In this document: one piece after another, positions 1 through 13,400 of the stretch | How the letters are laid out: every line of letters starts with the position of its first letter | Position numbering within the stretch: position 1 is the first letter of the stretch | Assembly (NCBI RefSeq): GCF_023343835.1 | Contig: NC_064439.1 | Location: 22,074,933 to 22,138,932, forward strand | Length of the DNA stretch: 64,000 nt | Origin: Lagopus muta | Lineage: Eukaryota > Chordata > Aves > Galliformes > Phasianidae | Direction: 5' to 3' | The notes under the pieces: model-generated | What the model saw: the letters and a program-made list of their open reading frames with translations, nothing else | Told to the model about the DNA's origin: nothing | The model's database searches: none | Made by a program: the position numbers and the translations under genes

Positions 1-3000
1 TGGCCATAGCGTTCTGCACTATTTCTGGTGTCAGGAGAAAGCAAATACCATTCTAAACTTTACTGATGAATTTTGACATAGTTAATATGGAGACAAGCAC
101 ATATTTTTAACAGTAAAACTGCTGAATGAGAGAAACATCAAAAGATTTTGCTGGAAGCTCTGTTACTTGGAGCCTTTAAATTCAGACTGGCTGTCTTTCC
201 AAAAGATAAGCTCTTACACACCATCAAATTATTTTATTTGATGCAGGTATTCCTGATACATTTTTGAGGCTTGTTTGAGGCAAAAGGCCAGAATAATAAT
301 TCTAAATGTTCCTTCTGGACTTAAACTCTATCTGAAATGACAGCTGCAGGAGTTCACCTGAGCTTCTTGCTGCTGTTCTGCAGTGCATTGCTTGACATTT
401 GGGAATTACTCAAATGCTTCTGCTCTGAGTTCTTCTGGTAAACGTTATCAGGGAGGTTCATCGGAAACCCAGAGTGGACTGTGAGGACTAGTGGGAAGCC
501 TGGGGACATCAGCGTGGCTGTCAGACACTGCTCAGCAGCAGGCTGAAATGCTGTGATAGTAAGCAAAGGCATGAGCTGTGCCTCAGTCTGCCTCTTCAGA
601 GTGAAAAGGGTGGAGGAGGTAATGGAGGACAGCACAGAAACCTGACAGTAGCTCATTAGGAAAGCCTTGTTGTTCTTCTGTCTCATTCCTCCTCAAAGCA
701 GTTACTTTAGATAATCACGAAAACATGTCCTATGGCATGAAACAAGCCGTACCACCTCTGTGTCTGTTTAGAAGATGATAGTATTTTGGCAAGTGGTTTA
801 ATAGCCACTGAAATGCCCAATGCATGTTAACAATCTAACCAATAAGTTATAGACTCTTTTTTTTAAAAATTCATTGAAGAACATTGGCAAAACTGCAAAC
901 ATATGTTTCTGTTGCTAAAGCTTAGTCTTATCACAGTTTGAAAATGTGGAAAATCAATTACATGCTTTGAATTACTCCCTTTATTGCTATAAAAGAATTT
1001 CTTCATTCTTTCAGGGCAGTGTATACTTGGTAACATCTACCGCTAACAGGCTGTTAGGACTTTCTGCTAAATTAATACACTACAAGTAAACTAAACAGAA
1101 GGCCGGTGGAATGCTAAACATCCACTTTCTCTTCTGTTGTGGCTGTGCTGCAGCTTGGGAACCCTCAGCCTTGTTGCTACAACATCTGGACAACATTTGG
1201 GGCTGTCTCTCAAGTGCACGGGTGTGCACCTCCGGTGAATTTTAACTTTCAACATCTCTCTGCCTCTAATCTATATTTAATGTTTCATGACTAGTAGTCA
1301 AAGAAACTTCAGCTAAATATCAGGTTGGAATGAAAATGATCCTTGGGAAAACACTCATTTAGAGCGTTCGCCGGCAAAGTATCTGTGACAGAGACGTTCC
1401 CCAGAGATTTGTAGCCCATTCTCTCACAGTAATAATAATTAAGATTTGTGATTACTGTGCCCACATAATCAAAGATCGCTTCATAAAATGTACTCCCTAA
1501 AGGGAAGAATTCCCTTCTCCTAACTGGATGTCAGTCAGAGGGATCAGCACCCCCAGGGATCTGGAGTCTTTGCTTGCCCTTTTCATTACAGTGTTGTTAG
1601 CATTGTGTTACTTCATATTCTTCTCGATGCAAATGAGTAGGTAATCATGTGTAAATCGTGCCCTCCAGAAGGCACATGTGGTGAGTTTTTTTTCCCCCAA
1701 ATCTACCACAGGGATTTCTCACATGGAACATAATTACATCTCTGCCATATGGGCTCATTTATATTCTATTACAGGTTAAGCTAATACGACTCAGAAATAT
1801 GCTAAAAATACCTCAAAGTATTTTGAACACTGTCAAAACACTTGTCATTTCTTGCCTGCCTGTTTGATTGCGAATGACTTTATATTTATTTAGAGATCCA
1901 CAGTGCCAAGTGACTTTAGAAAAACAAAATAAGGCCAGCTTTGTGCTGCCTGCTCTCCAAAAAAGTTCAAATTCTGTCCCATGCCATTCTATTCTGATGT
2001 CAAATACATCAGTGAACAATGACACAAAAAAGCCTCTAAGACATATTTACCTGAAGAATTGCCTCTGTGGGTTTTAGATTTCCCAGGAGGAGAGGAGCAC
2101 GCGTTTCAGCCGTGTAGCTCTGTTGTTATTAGACTCTATCAGGTCTGTGTTTGATGCAATTACTTTGTCTTGACAAAGCTGTACTTCCACTTTAGTCATA
2201 ATAAAAGTACAAATCTCTCTGCTACCCACTGAAGAAGGACTGTTGTTGAAAACAAACAATGTTTGCCTATAAAAAGATTGTAAGATAAGAATAGGTCAGT
2301 GGTATCATAAATAAGTAGGTTTAAACCGAAACAACTGAAGGTTATATAGCACTGTTTTTGAAACTGTATTAGTACACAATAATGTGCTGTTTTTCAGTTT
2401 CAGTGGAAATCTTAAATTTCATTTGAAGGTTTTATTTGACAAGATTTTTTATTATTTCACTGCTTCTAAAACTACTATTGCTGACATCTCTGGACACAAT
2501 CTGGGTCTACCACAATCAATTTTCTTTTTATTCCTCTTATTTAGAGTCAGTATTTTAGTCTTTGAAATTTGATCTGGTTTCATTTATTCCACTAAGGAGG
2601 AACCGAATAGATAGCAACATGCGGTAGGGAAGAACAGGTCAGGGGATGGGAGAGAACCACACTGGATCTGCATGTGATACATCAGCTGATACATCACAAA
2701 AGCAGTGGCTGACCTTAGTTCAAGGAGAAATCTCCTAGAAGTTGGACTGGGGCTTTGAAAGCAAGAGCTTCATGTTTCCTCTAATCACGAGGTAAAATAC
2801 AGTCCTGGTTTATAATGCCCTTTGAGGTGTGTGGTGATGAATAATTCTGTGTAGGCATACAATCAATTCTATAACCTATCCTTCTATAACCTTCCTATTA
2901 TTTTTCAGAGATTTGCTGGGAAGCGTTTGGGTTTTTTTGGCTTTTCTTTTCTTATCATACCATAGAATAATCAACATTTTAAACTATTCAGCCTTTAAAC

Positions 3001-4008
3001 ACCAAGCCCAACCATTCCTTATTGTTTTTTCATGCTCTCAGACAACAATAATTACTAACGCTTTGTCTTCAGACCTCTATGCAACAATCTACATAGGCAA
3101 CTTATATCGTGTCTGAGAAGTCCCCTTGAAGTCCAACATGTAAGTATTTTTCTGAATCAAAGCCTGGAAGCTGTGATGTCTGTAATTGTGCAAGAGCCTT
3201 AAAATCACAGGAGGGAGTTTTGTTGGAGTTTACATTGTTCTGAACAGGCACCTTTCAAAATCGGCTGGAACAACAGAGTTCTGGTCAGAACTGAGCATCG
3301 ATCATTGCTGAATAAGAAGACTGTTCAACTGTGCATTCATTGTAAAGGGGAAAAAAAAAAATCAAGCCAGCTAAGAGTTTATTACCTGAGAAGAGTATTT
3401 TTCCAGCTGTCGTTATTCCTGAAGCCATGCAAGGGACACTGAAGTGATTTCATACATCAGGGAGACATAAAGAAAGAGTGGTCTCCTGGGCTGTGGAACA
3501 AAGAGAAACAAACTTCAAATCTCAGAGCAAACTCTATTAAATAATGTTTTAATTCAGCTGTCATAGGCATTTGATTAAAGAATATGCTATACAATTTCAT
3601 TTTCAGTTTCTATAGCCACGATCGTGTAAGAGCGTCCCATGCCCTTGGAAAAACAACCTTCTCCCCCCCCGCACCCCCCGTTGCACACAAAAGGGAGTCT
3701 TTTACTCTACGTCTTCACAGCGTGCCTCCTTTTTCTCCAGGCAAGGTTTTTCATTTTCCTTCCACAATTTCATTTAATAGAAAAGTGCGGTCACTGCAAT
3801 GCAGCATGGAAAGATCACTGTGTGCCCTGGTTTTATTCTCATCCCCAGGCAGCCATCATGTCCTGGTGCTGCACTTAGGTCAGTGCAGTGTCAGGAGCCC
3901 ACCATCATCCTGTGCCAGGCCAGAGCAAGGTGGGATGAACTGGTAATAGTGTTCCAAAATAGCAGGGACAGCAATCTTTCCAAGAGAGAGGACAATGGCT
4001 CGCATAAC
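1..4008. other. Unique AT-rich sequence, no gene seen
   Basis: This stretch holds no open frame above about 120 codons and no recognisable transposon or RNA gene. The frames that exist lack domain-like composition. A C-rich tract lies at about 3662-3679 (C8, then C6 after a short break). The sequence around 1350-1460 keeps a few CpGs and homeobox-like TAATTA-type sites, but nothing can be assigned. Intergenic or intronic is an inference from the absence of signals. Confidence 0.6.
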
Positions 4009-4121
4009 TTGTGGCACTGAGGGACATGGTTTACTTGGCATGGTGGTGATGGGCTGATGGTTGGACTAGATGATCTTGCTGGTCTTTTACAACCTTAATG
4101 ATTCTGTGATTCTATTCTATG
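4009..4121 (+). mobile_element. CR1 LINE, 3' terminal fragment
   Basis: The segment reads 'GGCACTGAGGGACATGGTTT', then 'GGTGATGG' and 'GGTTGGACTAGATGATCTTG', and ends in the CR1 tail 'GATTCTGTGATTCTATTCTATG'-type octamer repeats. This is the classic avian CR1 3' untranslated region in sense orientation. CR1 has no poly(A) tail and is usually severely 5' truncated, as here (about 110 bp left). It has no coding capacity. The left boundary is uncertain by about 10-40 bp. Confidence 0.9.
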
Positions 4122-4978
4122 TTTCTCCTCTGTTAACTGCATGCAGAAGCTGGCAATTTGGTGACATTTGCTTATTTATCGATATTTCAGCATGTCAATA
4201 TTGTCCATTGGATGTTGGGCATATATGAATTTTCTTGCTGGGTCTGCATAAATATGCTCAGTTGTGCCTCCTGCATGAGGCGTTTATCTGTGGTCAGTGC
4301 CTCGATGGGAAGCTCTGGACCGCACTGGAAATTGGTGCATTTCATCATGCGTATCATTTGCAGGAATAGCTAAGATCAAGTGCCTTTGCATGAAAATGGT
4401 ATTCTTAATATCCATGCTGATACTTTAAATCATCCATTCCTGGATATTCAATTCATCTCATGATTATGTTTGGACCTCCTTTGTCATCTGCTGGGTAAAT
4501 GTGAAATTATTTTGCTGTCTAACATGATCTACTATTACCCAGCTCTCTGAAACCCTCTGTTTCATACAATTATTATTTGCATCATCTATTTGGCTAACAC
4601 ACAGTGACTGCGCTCCAAATCTGCGTAGATGATAATCTGTTTTAATACCTGTACAAATCAATTAAATCTGTTTTGTGCACAGTTCACTGCATGCCAAATT
4701 GGGTGGGAGAGTAAAAGTACTTAGCAGAGGAATCAGACTGCACATAAACATGAATTAGATAAGCCTTGCAGTGTGAGTTGCAGAGGAGGTGAAATGTAAC
4801 ATTTAACTCCTTCATCTACAGATAGATTTTTAAAAATGGCCTCCAGAAACAAAAATGTAGGGCAGGACTGTGGAGCCCCTACAATGCTGGGAAGTTTCAC
4901 ATCAGATTTATCCCTTGATGCTTGACCATAACACCTCCAGGATGGCTACTGGCTACAGATCACAAAGCTAACTGGAGG

Positions 4979-5026
4979 TAATAATAAATTATTAATAATT
5001 GTAAATAATTAATAATAAATTATTAA
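4979..5026. repeat. AT-only 17-nt direct repeat
   Basis: The 17-mer TAATAATAAATTATTAA occurs at 4979-4995 and again at 5010-5026, separated by 14 nt of similar A/T sequence. The unit is itself close to self-complementary, so the block could extrude or unwind easily. It most likely arose by slippage. Confidence 0.85.
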
Positions 5027-6188
5027 CCACATTTAAAATATGTGGGTAGATAGATGAAATTCTGTGCCAAAGAAACTGTTGTAAGGCTATGCATATATCT
5101 AACACATGCTGCTAAATTTTTGCAGCATAAAGCATTGTACAGAAAAGTTTATTGTCACAAGGAAGATGGATTGATTCATTTTAATATTACAGTGGTATTT
5201 CAGATTGCAGATACTTGAAGAGAGTTTGGTTGTAGAAATGGCCAAGCAATCCTGCTGCTGGTCTGACCAAGGCTGCAGATTTCTCCCATGACCTTGTTTT
5301 GGGTCTGTGGTCTGTAAAAGGGAGCAGTATATTTTTATTGCCCACTCAACAAGGCTTCATTGCAATGATCTCCAGTTAGCACTTGGACTTGCTGCATTAC
5401 AGAGCATGCTTTGCCTTATAGGGTAAATAGTAATGGTGAACTGCAGAGGACTTGGAGGAAGGAGCTGGGAAGCCAGCAGTGAACATTCACAAGGAAAATT
5501 TTTCTTCATGACCCTATAAACTCTTCTTGTATCCCAAAATACTAGAATGCATTGAGCTCTGTGCAATATAATGTAGCTGATAGAGACACTGTTGGTTTCA
5601 TGCTGTTATACCTGTGCATGGTCATCTAGAATGAGCTTGTCCACTGCTGAAACACACCACCCACTGCCTCACTGTGCTCATGTACACTGTTTGTTCTCCG
5701 TAAACGTTCGGCAAGAGTAAAGGGTGCCATTCTTTCTGCATGGAGGAATTTGGTGACATACCTTTAGTCTATATGCACTTCTATATCAGACACCATTCTG
5801 TCAGACTGCCCCTCTGCCGCCATCTGTCACACAGAAAGAAAATGTAATGAAATCTTGGAGGAAAAGGTTGACCTCTGCTGCCATACCACCAGCATTCACC
5901 TCTGACATCGTGGGCCAACATAATAAAATAGGAGGCATTACTTTTGGAGCTCATGTGAGATAGATTTGACCTAGTGATCTGGCAGCTGAAAGATCATCAA
6001 TTTCCTTTTATTTTGTATATCATTTGCTAAGATTGTTTTTCTTTCCATTCAAGCTCTTATATGCTACTCTCTATTGTAGCTGAATGCTTTCATTGGAAGC
6101 ATTCAAAGTAAGGACATGCATGTCATTCACAGTTTTACTTTCTTTTCAAGTACATAGACATTTCTGGAAGGTTAAAGACTCCATGTTG

Positions 6189-6265
6189 GTTTTTTGGTTT
6201 TTTTTTTTTTTTCTTATCTTTTATTTTTATTATTATGTTTTTTTTTTTTTCTTCTTTTTTTTTTT
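6189..6265. repeat. T-rich low-complexity tract
   Basis: Almost pure T with a few G, C and A interruptions and runs of up to 16 T. It creates hydrophobic Phe-rich open frames on the plus strand that are artefacts of the composition. Confidence 0.9.
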
Positions 6266-6962
6266 ACTAATGAAAGTGGATTAAGAACCCTGTCAAATGC
6301 ACAGGCCAGAGCATTGGCTTTGCTTCCTGGAAAGCTCTCTATTTGTACAAAAGACATTATTTCTTGTTACAGACAGATCCTTCATGCCAAACCAATTCAA
6401 TAGTCAAGTACATTCCTTGCCTCTGCAAATGTTTTAGGCCATTTAATGGGAACATGAATCTGAAGAGAAGCTCTATAGGGAGCCAATGTAGTGAGTGGTC
6501 AGACTTGATGTTTTCAAAACAATTAATGTTGCCAATGGAGGAGAAAGGCTGAAAGCTACAATTTCCTTAGGCTGTCCTTTTCTTGATGGATAGGTTTTTT
6601 GTAATGTAATTTTTCACATGTGTAATTCCTGCATAGTCACAAGTACATTTTACACAGCCCTTCTGTTTCTCATGCACGAATCAAAATTCGAGCCCAGTTC
6701 TATGCATTCAACTGTGCCGAAGTCCACAAGTTGAATTTAGGTTAGAATTTAGCCTTGTGAGTTTTGTGCTGTCTCCATCAATATGAGGTTAATGGATGAA
6801 AGTGTGCACTTAGGCTATTTTTGCACATTTAGAAAAAATACACGAATGGGTATTCGCTTTGGGATAAATTCACAGTGGAATGAGAATACCCTTAGGATAT
6901 TCTAGCGCAAGTGGTATTTGCGGGGTCTAATGCTAGTTGAAGGTCTGTGGTACAGTGACCCC

Positions 6963-6983
6963 ATTTGCATGTAATTATGCAAA
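6963..6983. promoter_or_regulatory. Inverted octamer-like (POU) dyad, candidate
   Basis: A perfect ATTTGCAT octamer (6963-6970) is followed after GTAATT by its inverted heptamer ATGCAAA (6977-6983). POU/Oct factors bind ATTTGCAT and some bind as dimers on paired sites. That is family knowledge; function here is inference, since such motifs also occur by chance in AT-rich DNA. Confidence 0.25.
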
Positions 6984-9314
6984 AGGCAGATTTTCATAAA
7001 GAAACATGGCATGTGTACTGTGCACTACAGTATACAGTGTAAGGAGAGAAATATTCCAGGGAGCCCAACGGAGAAGCTAAGCTGTGACCCCTCTGATTTC
7101 TGTTTCTCAAAATGGAGATGAACAAGAATAGCTGTTCTCTGAGCCATTCCAAATGCACTTTGGGGCACAATCCTCTGATCTGACTATTGACGGCGTGTTT
7201 TGAGGTTTAGTAGTGATGGATATAAGCCAAATAGGGGCAGAAGAAAGCTGGGTGTGTATGCTCGTGATACAGCACAGATGAGCACCTACTTTGTTGTCCT
7301 GCCTTCCTGGGGCACAGAGCTGCCCTGCTACCACCTGGCTGCTGGGATGGTTCTTCAGGATTGCACTGAGTGCCCAGCACATCTAGGAGCTGACTGAACA
7401 AATTTCTTGTTTCTTCCAGGCTAGATTGCTTTCACTGCTTGTAGAAGGGGAATACTGAAAAAAAAATAGTTAAATAAAATAATTTTTAAAAAGTTGTTAG
7501 TCAGCAAATAGGAGAAAGCCATTTGCTCTGACACTTTTCTGTCTCTGCAGTGAAACACAGGACAGGAGTTGCTTTAGAGCTGTCCCCACTGTGGGCAAAG
7601 AGATTCATCTACAGTTTAAACATTCAGTGCACAGAAAATGGAATAGCAGCATCTCCTTTCATTTCTATGCTCAACAACACACAGTCAAACAGAGCACTTT
7701 GCTTTTCTGCAGTATCTCACAGTATTTTTCTTTATCTCTACTTTTCTCCCCCCTTCCTTTAAGTCCTTCTTTAAGATTTATTTTTCCTTGTGTTTATTTT
7801 GGAACATATGAGGTGACCAAATCCTTCTCCCTTTGTCTCTCATCAGAGCCTTCATTGCTTTACATCCATTGGGAAGAACTGATCCAGTTATCTCCCAAAT
7901 TGCATTTCAAGAGCTAGCAAGCCTGACTTCACAGATAAACTGGAGTGCGCCCCAACTGATGTAAATGCAGGACACAGCTTTTTCTGCTTCATTCAGCAGG
8001 AGATGATAATTACCCAATTGTGCTACAACATTGATTGCTACCAGAGGGATCAGTGTCTTTGCCATCATTTCCAATATTCAGTTGTTATGTAGCGATCGTT
8101 GTTGTCTATTATTTTATGTTAGGGCAGCAATTAGCACTCTCAAAGATTGATGTCTTCCATTAGCACACAGAAGACAGTTTCTCTTCCATACTTCTCACAG
8201 TCTAAACATAAGACAAGAGACAACAGATAAATCTATCAAGCAGCCCAGATACCGGAGAAATGATTATTGATGCAATGAGTCACAGCAGTGCCTTATTATA
8301 ATTTCTGCAGGCTCTTTCTTTCTGGCTGCAGAAGACAGAAGCCCTTCATTTGATTTTCTTTCATTTGGAGTATAAGATGCTCCCTCTCCATCAGATCTAC
8401 ACTCTCATTATATCTCAACATCTGATTCAAGATTGGTGAATGAAGGAAAGCATCCCTCCCTGGAAGGGAGATACATTTTCATAAAGCAGCAAAATCAGTA
8501 TTTTTCAGGACAACACTGACTACCCAATTTCTATTGAGTGGAAGTATTTGGGTAGGTATAAAGCCTACATAACCCTGGACAGCAATGTGCTCTACTTGGT
8601 TGAAGGCATACTCCTTCAGTATTTTCAGATGTCTCCACTTCATTGTCATCATGAGCTCTGCAGGCTTGGATAACCCTGCTAGCAGCCTCACAGTGCTGCA
8701 GAGGTCCTTAGGGATGGCTGCCAAAGAACCTCAATGTAATGTATGTACATTGGCTTGTATGTACAGTCCTGTGAGCTGTGAAAAATACGCAGCCATGGTT
8801 TTCCTTTCTGATAAAGAAATTTGAGATTTCAAGATTGCAAAAAAGTTGTCAACTTTTTTGGCATATTTGCAACTCCATTTTCAGTCAACAAAAAGACATG
8901 ACTTGCAAATTTTCAAATGGAATGTGTAAAGTTGCAATCAGACAGACATTCAACTCAAAAATCAGATCACGTCTCTCTACCGGACTTTAGTAAGACCTGT
9001 CTTATCAAAGAGAAGTATCCCTTGCTTCACAGTCACTCCTTATTCTTGTTATCATTCTTTGGCAGTATGCACATTTGTGAACATCTGTTTCAAAGATGAG
9101 GTGCTGGAAGAGTGAAATCTCACCAAAGATCTCTGACAAACATCTTAAGATGTGACTAAGAATTGCAGCCGCTGCCACTGAACCAACCTGATGGTTAGTC
9201 TTACAAAAACAAGGTCACATATCACAGTAGTATTACGGTTTTGTTGCTTTTCTTTTTTATGTTTCAATTACAAAAAAAAAATGTTATCATAAAGTAACTA
9301 CAGTTTACATTTTA

Positions 9315-9864
9315 TGAGGGCTGATCCAAAAGTAAGACCTTCTATTTTATTATGTTATTATGTCAGAGGTGGATGTTGGTGGTATGGCAGTAGAGGCTGA
9401 ACCTTTTCACAAATATTCCATCACATTTTGTTGCTGTGTGACAGATGGCAGCAGAAGGAGAGTCTGACAAAATGGCATCTCTCACTGAAATGCGGATGAA
9501 GAAAAGGGGTTGAATTGAATTCATCCATGAAGAAAACACTGCATCCACCGACAGTCCTTGACTCACTCTTGCTGAATGTTTCTGGAGACCAAACAGTGGA
9601 GGTGAGCACAGTGAGGTAGTTGGTGTGTTTCAGCAGTGGCAAAAGTGACTGTGGATCACCTCTGCTGGTGCAGCTTTTACAAACACAGCACATAGTTCTT
9701 GTTCTTCACTTATGAAAATGTATAGCTAATGATAGTGACTATTGAAAAACACATTTTGTAGCTCTATCAAATAATTGTTCTTCTATCAGTGTTGCTGTGC
9801 TCATTGGATCTGTTATAGTGTCCATGGAAATAAACAGGAGTCATTACTTTCAGAGCGACCTACA
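9315..9864 (+). mobile_element. Galluhop-type mariner, non-autonomous, about 550 bp
   Basis: The left end 'GAGGGCTGATCCAAAAGTAA' and the right end, whose reverse complement reads 'TGTAGGTCGCTCTGAAAGTA', match at about 15 of 25 positions, as expected of decayed terminal inverted repeats. A TA dinucleotide, the mariner target, sits directly before the left end at 9313-9314. The interior keeps a piece of the transposase N-terminal DNA-binding region: in one frame 9569-9616 reads LLNVSGDQTVEVSTVR, then a stop at 9617-9619. An earlier stop lies at 9511-9513, and the two parts are in different frames. The catalytic DDD/DDE half is absent, so this is an internally deleted, dead copy that could only have moved with transposase supplied elsewhere. 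The right boundary is uncertain by about 3 bp. Confidence 0.85.
9455..9690 (+). pseudogene. Mariner transposase N-terminal remnant
   Basis: Within the mariner element, the plus strand shows a conserved helix-turn-helix part of mariner transposases (VSTVR followed by a W-less stop, then a CFSSGKSDCGSPLL-like stretch). In-frame stops at 9511-9513 and 9617-9619 and at least one frameshift disable it. The C-terminal catalytic domain is missing altogether. The relatives are known to come from a deleted derivative that was amplified as such, so the truncation is probably ancestral and not a local event. Confidence 0.65.
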
Positions 9865-10389
9865 AATATGTAGCCCAAGACAATTCCTCTTCACTCCATG
9901 TGGCCAAGGCAACAAAACATTGAACATCCATGGTTCACCTGATATGCTGGCCACTTCACTGCCAAGGATTTCAAAGAATCATACTACTTTGCTTTACCAG
10001 GTAAAATTACTCTTCCTGGCACAATAAAGGTTTAGGGAGCTGTGCTTGCTGCTTGCTTCTGGGTTGTTGTTCCTATCAAACCTCCTGCTTTGGTACAGGA
10101 AGCAGAAATGAGTGAAAACTGGGAGAGCAGTCTAAAGGACGTGAAGCTCATTGTTATATAAGCACACTTACTGGGGAGGAGAATATTTATTTGTTTTCAC
10201 TTTTTCAAAAGGAAAAGGTAAAACTTAAGAATACTTTATTCAAGGGTAGGCCTTAGCTAAAAGCCAGGTTGGGATACTCTGGAGCAGCAAGTCACTGCAG
10301 TGAATGCTTCTAACCATAAGGACAGGGCTTTAGAGGCAGTCTGCAAGATCTCCATCACTGAGCCCATTATGGAGCACTCAGATGAACAC

Positions 10390-10480
10390 CTGCTAGGAGG
10401 GGCTGAGCATCACCTGCCTGGTTTTGGAGCTGGGAGCTGGACTGGATCACCTCTCCCTGTAATTCTGTGGTTGCATGACT
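10390..10480 (+). mobile_element. Possible degenerate CR1 3' tail
   Basis: The string 'GAGCTGGACTGGATCACCTC' followed by 'GTAATTCTGTGGTTGCATGA' resembles the CR1 3' end (a 'CTGGACTAGATGACCTC' motif followed by 'ATTCTGTGATTCTATG'). The characteristic 'CCCTTCCAACC' between them is missing, so this is either an old decayed copy or chance. Confidence 0.4.
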
Positions 10481-13400
10481 CCAAGAGCACACCTCTGCTT
10501 GCAATTAGGATGATTCAATTAGTATCATTCCCCTAAATTACCAAGGCCACTTCTGCCATCCTCAATTAATCCTTAGCCTTCAAGTGTCTGCTGTGATTAA
10601 GTGGCTGTTATTGAGGTATTTTACTTCAGAAAGAGTGAGAAAAGCTGAGATGGAAAAAGCTATTTGAGCAGAAAATAGTACAGGAAGAGTCAAATGCCCA
10701 GTACTGATACTGCTGTACACAAAGGAAATATTTGAATTGTGCTAAGTTAGGCAGACTCATCCCAGAAGTGAAGTAGGGTGAAGTGGCTTAAATCCCTTCC
10801 TGTTTTGGGTTTATGGAGGCTTCCTGCAGCTCCAGGTCAGTGATTTATGCTGACCTTGCTGGGTCGATCTGTTCTGCATCTCAGGGCACACTCATGCCTG
10901 ATCTCTGTTCCAGCAGGACGCACTGCTCATTCCCGTGTCAGGAGAGCATGTGGGCACCGCATCTGTCTCTGTGGCCAGGTGACAAAAGAAGGCCTAACTG
11001 CTATTTAAACAAAAATGATACAGCTTGCTTGTATTAATCTCCAGTTACCATACCATCCTGCTCTGTCCCCCATCGCTGTCCTTGCCACCAGCTCTCCCCA
11101 TCTCTGCTGTTGCCTCTGACACCCTCTACATGCCACAGCACAGCAGAGCTGCCAGCCCTGAGCATGACAAAGCTTTGAGAAGTGACCATGATGCAAATCA
11201 TATTTTAATTCCCCTTTCCCTCTCTCCTTCATGGGAAGGTTGGAGATGATGGTGTGTGGCACAGGCATGGTCCTGCCAAGAAGCAAAGTGCCTGTGTGGA
11301 TGGATGCTCAGAAGGGAAGGGTATTTCACCCCCATGGACAAATGTATGAATATGAAAGTTGGGAGAGAAGGAAAACAGATGACTTTGAGTGGCCAGGTTT
11401 ACTTTGCTGTTCAAAACTGTGAAGTTGCGCCTCTCTGTGCCGGATTCCCTGCAGCTCCATGCCTAATTAGACAGGATCAGGCTCGGAGGGCTGCCTTGCT
11501 CCTGCCTATTAATAGTTGGGTTTCATTGCTGAAGTCTTCTTTCCTGCCCTATCCAGTGCTCCTGCACTGTGTCTATCTACTCCTTGCGTCGGTTTTATAT
11601 TTTGCCTGACCTTCTCCAGGAAATAAGCCATTTGTTTTCTGTGGAAGCGCTGCCTGAGGAAAGAGAGCTGGACTTCTACGCCTTTTGTTGTGTTTTAGCC
11701 GAGCCATTCATTGTGACTGAACAGAAGTTGGCCTTTTTTGGGATGAATGATTTTTCATGTGTGACAACCATTTTAATACATTGCAATTGTGTTCCTCAGT
11801 ATAATTTTAGAGCCATTTAAAGTGGCTTTCCAGGCTGTTTTTCAGGGGAAAGGAAGCTATTCAGTTCTGGGAGGAAGAGTTATATTTCCTCATCTGATGT
11901 TTTTCAGTCTTCATCAGAAGCTGTGACTTTTCTAACTCAAAATTCTAAAGGATTGTAACTATTTGGACGGTGTTTTGTATACTCCATAGATAACTAACAT
12001 ATTGAAGTGAAATCACTGTAAAGAATAAATTCCACAAAAATCGTGCAGGATGTCTTAGCCACATCAAATTGCCATGAGCCCAAAGTCTGTTTCCTAATGG
12101 ATACTATTTCACCTTCTCAGAATAAATCACTTAAATCAAATGATCTCTGTACCTTCAATATTATTCAGATTTTTCTAGTCTGATTTATTGACATTAAAAT
12201 GTAAATCACCTAGATGAGATTACTCAGATTAAGTTATAAGTTAGTAAAACTTTGCAGTGGTGAGTGTTTCTTTATTCTGGGTTCACACAGCAGAAAGCAG
12301 TCCCATGCCATACCCTGGGCACTTTGAAGCCTGGAGATATCACTGACCCACGTTAGTGCTGAGAATCTGCTTCTTCATCTGGTAGCATAGGTGAGCTACC
12401 ACTTCTGGTTTCCTCACACCTGTGTTTTCCCTGACTTGCCACACGCAAACTGTGAGCACTCTGCTATGTCACAGCCTCAGTGGTAGAAGACTGCAGGTCT
12501 CTGTGCACTGGCTGGGCAGAGGCAGGAGCTTCATCCTCTGTGATACACAATTTACTTACTTCTCATCACTGAATTCCCAAGAAGTTGCCAAGCACAGCTC
12601 TCATCCTGCTGCAGCCTGACCACCTAAAAAATGGCATTCCAAGCAAAGGAGGTTCATGTAAGGACTTCTGTATCCTGGGAACCAGGATGGCCCTCTCAGT
12701 GGGCCCTCATGCCTGCATTCTTTACTACCATGAATCTCTGAAGACTTCAAAGTGCGCCCAAAACTTTTCCTGCACTCTCTGCCATGTCTAATTTTTAACC
12801 CTTCCTCTGAGAAATGAGTCCACTAGTGAATAGAAGATAATTCAGCTCATTTGGTCTCTTGAGATTCTCACTAAGGGAAAGAATAACAGTCCAACAGCAG
12901 CTTCACTGATCTGCATAGAAAATTCAGGCTACTTTTTTTTTGCTGACCCTACTGGCTTGCCACATACAGCTCTAAAACTTTATTCTAGTAATCCAGAAAG
13001 GCAGATGGAATTTTCAGTCACAGGCTGTCAAATGTCATGTTCATACCACATTGGATTAAACGATAATAGAAGAATAATTCTTTTAGTAAAACATTTAAGA
13101 CATATTGAAATATAAGCTTTTTGTGAAACAAATTCATAGGAATTTTACAGCTTCAGAGCAAAAGTAGATAATGAATTTTAGAACAGAGTTTTTTTTCTTA
13201 AAATAGTCGCTATTGGTAGGTCAGCAGATCTGTCCTACTAGTGTTGCACATGGCCTCAGCTCCTAATAAAAGACCACCAGGTCATTCATTTGGACACTGA
13301 GCACACTAAAAATCTGCTACATCATGATGTCCCTGCTGTGGTGCATCACTCACCTTTCTCTCTTCTGTATAGCTGTAGTCTGTGAAAAAGTGAAGTTATT

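Larger units (their letters stand above)
4122..9312. other. Unique sequence, no gene seen
   Basis: No supportable gene, RNA gene or transposon was found between the CR1 tail and the mariner element. The stretch contains an AT-rich direct repeat near 4979-5026, a long T-rich tract at 6189-6265 and an octamer-like dyad at 6963-6983. Open frames here are at most about 108 codons (7591-7917) and have no recognisable motif. Confidence 0.6.

Noticed and set aside
6084..6403. Phe-rich open frames
   Set aside because: They are produced by the T-rich tract at 6189-6265.
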